Source: Anaerocolumna sp. (GTDB taxonomy: Bacteria > Bacillota > Clostridia > Lachnospirales > Lachnospiraceae). From it: a stretch of DNA of 64,000 nucleotides. The position numbers were made by a program, and so were the translations under genes. The DNA is taken from positions 1 to 64,000 of the forward strand of contig JAQSXJ010000067.1 of assembly GCA_029256725.1 (NCBI GenBank), in the 5' to 3' direction. A model generated the notes under the pieces. It made no database searches. It was not told the origin of the DNA and saw nothing but the letters and a program-made list of their open reading frames with translations. Below, in pieces: positions 62,228 to 64,000 of the stretch (positions are counted from its first letter, which is position 1; every line of letters starts with the position of its first letter).

Positions 62228-64000
62228 CTAACTAATACGCCTGATAATGTGTTCCTGCAGTTCCTCATCTAACTCAACAAATCTTGCATTAAACCCCCAG
62301 ACACGTACCACTAGATCTGGATAATGCTCCGGATGATTCTTGGCTTCCATCAACTCTTCCTTGCAGTACATCGAAATATTGAGTACCGGTATTCCTCGTT
62401 CTCCGGCTTCAGATAACAGAGTATATAGTATTTTCTCTTTCTCCGCTCCCATGATAAAGCTTCCTTTATCAAGAGTTAAGTGGAGCGGGGAGGACGCATA
62501 TCCCTCCCTCAAAGGCAGTCTTGCTGCAGATTCTAAAATGGCGGTAGGGCCTTTCTTTGCCATACCCGGTGTCGGAGAACAATGCTCTCCGATGGGATCT
62601 CTGAATCTGCGTCCATCCGGAGAAGCTCCCGTGATATTTGCAGATATCTTAAAATCAATATCGTATAGGCCAGGCCATACACACTTACCATTCTCACTCC
62701 GATATCCGTTTACTATCTCTATAAATTTAGAGGCCAGTCCGGCAGCTATTGCATCTACTCTATCATCACCATTTCCATATTTGGGACTATGCAAAAGTCT
62801 CTGTCGTAATACTTCCTGCCCCTCAAAATCACACACCAGTGCAGCCACTAATTCCTTCATGGTACACCATTTATTTTCAAAAACTGCTGTTTGAATACCC
62901 CTCAGACAATCCGCAGCTGTACCTATACTTCCTGATAATAATTGATAGTTACCAACCTGAAATCCACCACCCCGAAGCGGATCCCTTCCTTTTTCCAAAC
63001 AAAGTCTCAGGCTTCCTCCTACAAGCGGAGAAGTAACCGTGTTTTCCTCATCCTCCTTTATTTTTCTGTCTATTTTCTGTAACCAATGTTGTATCTGGAA
63101 GGTTAATTGTTTTTCAAACGCACTATAAACTTCATCAAACGATTCCAGCTTCGTTACATCACCCGATTCATATCCAAGTACTAATGCCGTCCTTGGCTCA
63201 AATGCCGGACCAAATTTTCCTGACTTTTTCATTTTTACAGGATGTATACTGGGATTTTCTTTTCCGTTAAAAAGAGTTAATTCCACTGTTTTTACCATTT
63301 CATGCTGTAGAAAGAAAATATTACTCGCTCCATCAATAACGGTTTCGGTACAGCCATCATTGGTATACATACAGGCTAAATCATGTGGTATACCTGTTTG
63401 TTCCATAGCCGGGATAATATTGTCATCAAAATATAGAGTTGGTTGTCCTTTACCTGTTTCCAAAAGATGTGTACACATACGGATTAATTTTTCAGGACTT
63501 TTTTTATGTAGTCTCACATTAAGATGAGGTTCTGCATCTCCCTGTTTTTCATAGGCCTCCAGGAACAAATAAGTTAATTCATTTGTCTCATCGTAACCGT
63601 TTGTATCCTGACCGGATAACATCAGATTTCTCAATGTATCACCTGTACCCAATTCATTAAGATGCCTATAAAACTCTTTCATTAGTTCCAGTACCTTCTC
63701 GTTATTTAGCAAACCTTTCTTTTTCTCAATCTCGTAAAACGGAAACAGCCTTTGATCCAATCGTCCAATACATCCACGTCCTAAGGGGTTTCTTATCACA
63801 TACATAAACCAAAACAACTGCAAGGCCTGGGCAAATGTTTCCGGTCTCCCCTTGGTTAGAGCCTCACAGTTACCAGATATCTCCTCCAATCTGATTTTTT
63901 CATCTATAAAGGAAGTTTCTTCAGACATTTTTTTTGCACGGACTGCATGTTTTTCAATATAAGAAAGTATCTCCTTATATACTTCAAGGACTGCACTTAT
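62228..64000 (-). CDS. Glycyl-radical enzyme of unusual type, N-terminus outside window
   Basis: About 590 residues visible, open past the right edge: the 24 codons before the internal ATG at 63928 stay in frame (SYIEKHAVRAKK). Roughly 150-200 N-terminal residues are missing. The active-site Cys lies in NDGCTETVID, against the GCVEP usual in dehydratases; the Glu is kept. The C-terminal radical loop reads DLVVRVWGFNARFV: the Gly is present, but Trp precedes and Phe follows it where most members have S/A/C-Gly-Tyr. It is neither formate lyase (no CysCys pair) nor a recognised dehydratase. Context with fructan genes hints at a sugar-derived or polyol substrate. Confidence 0.9.
   Translation of the reverse strand: MSAVLEVYKEILSYIEKHAVRAKKMSEETSFIDEKIRLEEISGNCEALTKGRPETFAQALQLFWFMYVIRNPLGRGCIGRLDQRLFPFYEIEKKKGLLNNEKVLELMKEFYRHLNELGTGDTLRNLMLSGQDTNGYDETNELTYLFLEAYEKQGDAEPHLNVRLHKKSPEKLIRMCTHLLETGKGQPTLYFDDNIIPAMEQTGIPHDLACMYTNDGCTETVIDGASNIFFLQHEMVKTVELTLFNGKENPSIHPVKMKKSGKFGPAFEPRTALVLGYESGDVTKLESFDEVYSAFEKQLTFQIQHWLQKIDRKIKEDEENTVTSPLVGGSLRLCLEKGRDPLRGGGFQVGNYQLLSGSIGTAADCLRGIQTAVFENKWCTMKELVAALVCDFEGQEVLRQRLLHSPKYGNGDDRVDAIAAGLASKFIEIVNGYRSENGKCVWPGLYDIDFKISANITGASPDGRRFRDPIGEHCSPTPGMAKKGPTAILESAARLPLREGYASSPLHLTLDKGSFIMGAEKEKILYTLLSEAGERGIPVLNISMYCKEELMEAKNHPEHYPDLVVRVWGFNARFVELDEELQEHIIRRIS

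Overview
The window looks like a chromosome segment of a low-GC, strictly anaerobic Firmicute, most likely a Lachnospiraceae (Anaerocolumna/Lachnoclostridium-like). The grounds are AT-rich DNA with GGAGG-type ribosome sites, YesM/YesN-Lpl sugar loci, a glycyl-radical enzyme with its activase, 2-enoate-reductase-type flavoproteins and an oxygen-independent metabolism. Nothing was searched against a database; all assignments are read from protein motifs and gene context.

Region 1 (1-14159, all on the minus strand, read from high to low coordinates) is the standout. It begins with a LoaP-type NusG paralogue, then a PksB-like metallo-beta-lactamase-fold hydrolase, an unrecognised 183-residue protein, an AgrA-like LytTR regulator and an AgrC-like kinase. 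Next come a 56-residue class II lanthipeptide precursor and its LanM synthetase, a complete acetyl-CoA carboxylase (accD-accA-accB-accC), an Sfp-type phosphopantetheinyl transferase and a free-standing acyltransferase-enoylreductase (PksE/FabD-PfaD type) that runs off the left edge. This is best read as the start of a LoaP-controlled trans-AT polyketide (or polyunsaturated-lipid) cluster with an embedded lanthipeptide unit. The megasynthases would lie to the left. An intrinsic terminator sits between lanA and lanM, and a 21-bp-spaced direct repeat resembling an AgrA/LytTR site precedes the regulatory genes.

Region 2 (14427-23124) is an oligosaccharide locus: two Lpl-type permeases, a lipoprotein binding protein, YesM/YesN and a frameshifted agarase-like glycosidase. 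It carries a MITE-like element (19047-19258) and a block of 20/21-bp tandem repeats (about 21012-21204). Region 3 (23617-29008) is a DNA-repair block: YolD-like protein, Y-family polymerase, three-domain LigD and Ku, flanked by regulator remnants. Region 4 (29342-32198) holds a broken 2-enoate-reductase-like gene that has lost its iron-sulfur cysteines, and a MerR regulator with a matching 19-bp-spacer promoter. Region 5 (32483-36975) is a defence island: two tandem ribbon-helix-helix proteins, a Sau3AI/MutH-family endonuclease, a C5-cytosine methyltransferase and Vsr. Its likely target is GATC.

Region 6 (37255-48929) mixes small orphan or decayed genes, a GH13 alpha-glucosidase, a UvrA-like drug-resistance ATPase with a MarR regulator, an AraC regulator and a large secreted alpha-amylase. 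Region 7 (49070-52755) is a GT2/YfhO pair for cell-surface glycosylation. Region 8 (53604-57431) groups small redox genes (tautomerase, ferredoxin-nitroreductase, old-yellow-enzyme, nitroreductase) under two HxlR regulators. Region 9 (57640-64000) pairs fructan/difructose-anhydride catabolism (GH32, fructokinase, GH172) with a glycyl-radical enzyme of unusual radical-site sequence and its activase; the enzyme runs off the right edge. No rRNA, tRNA or CRISPR array was seen.
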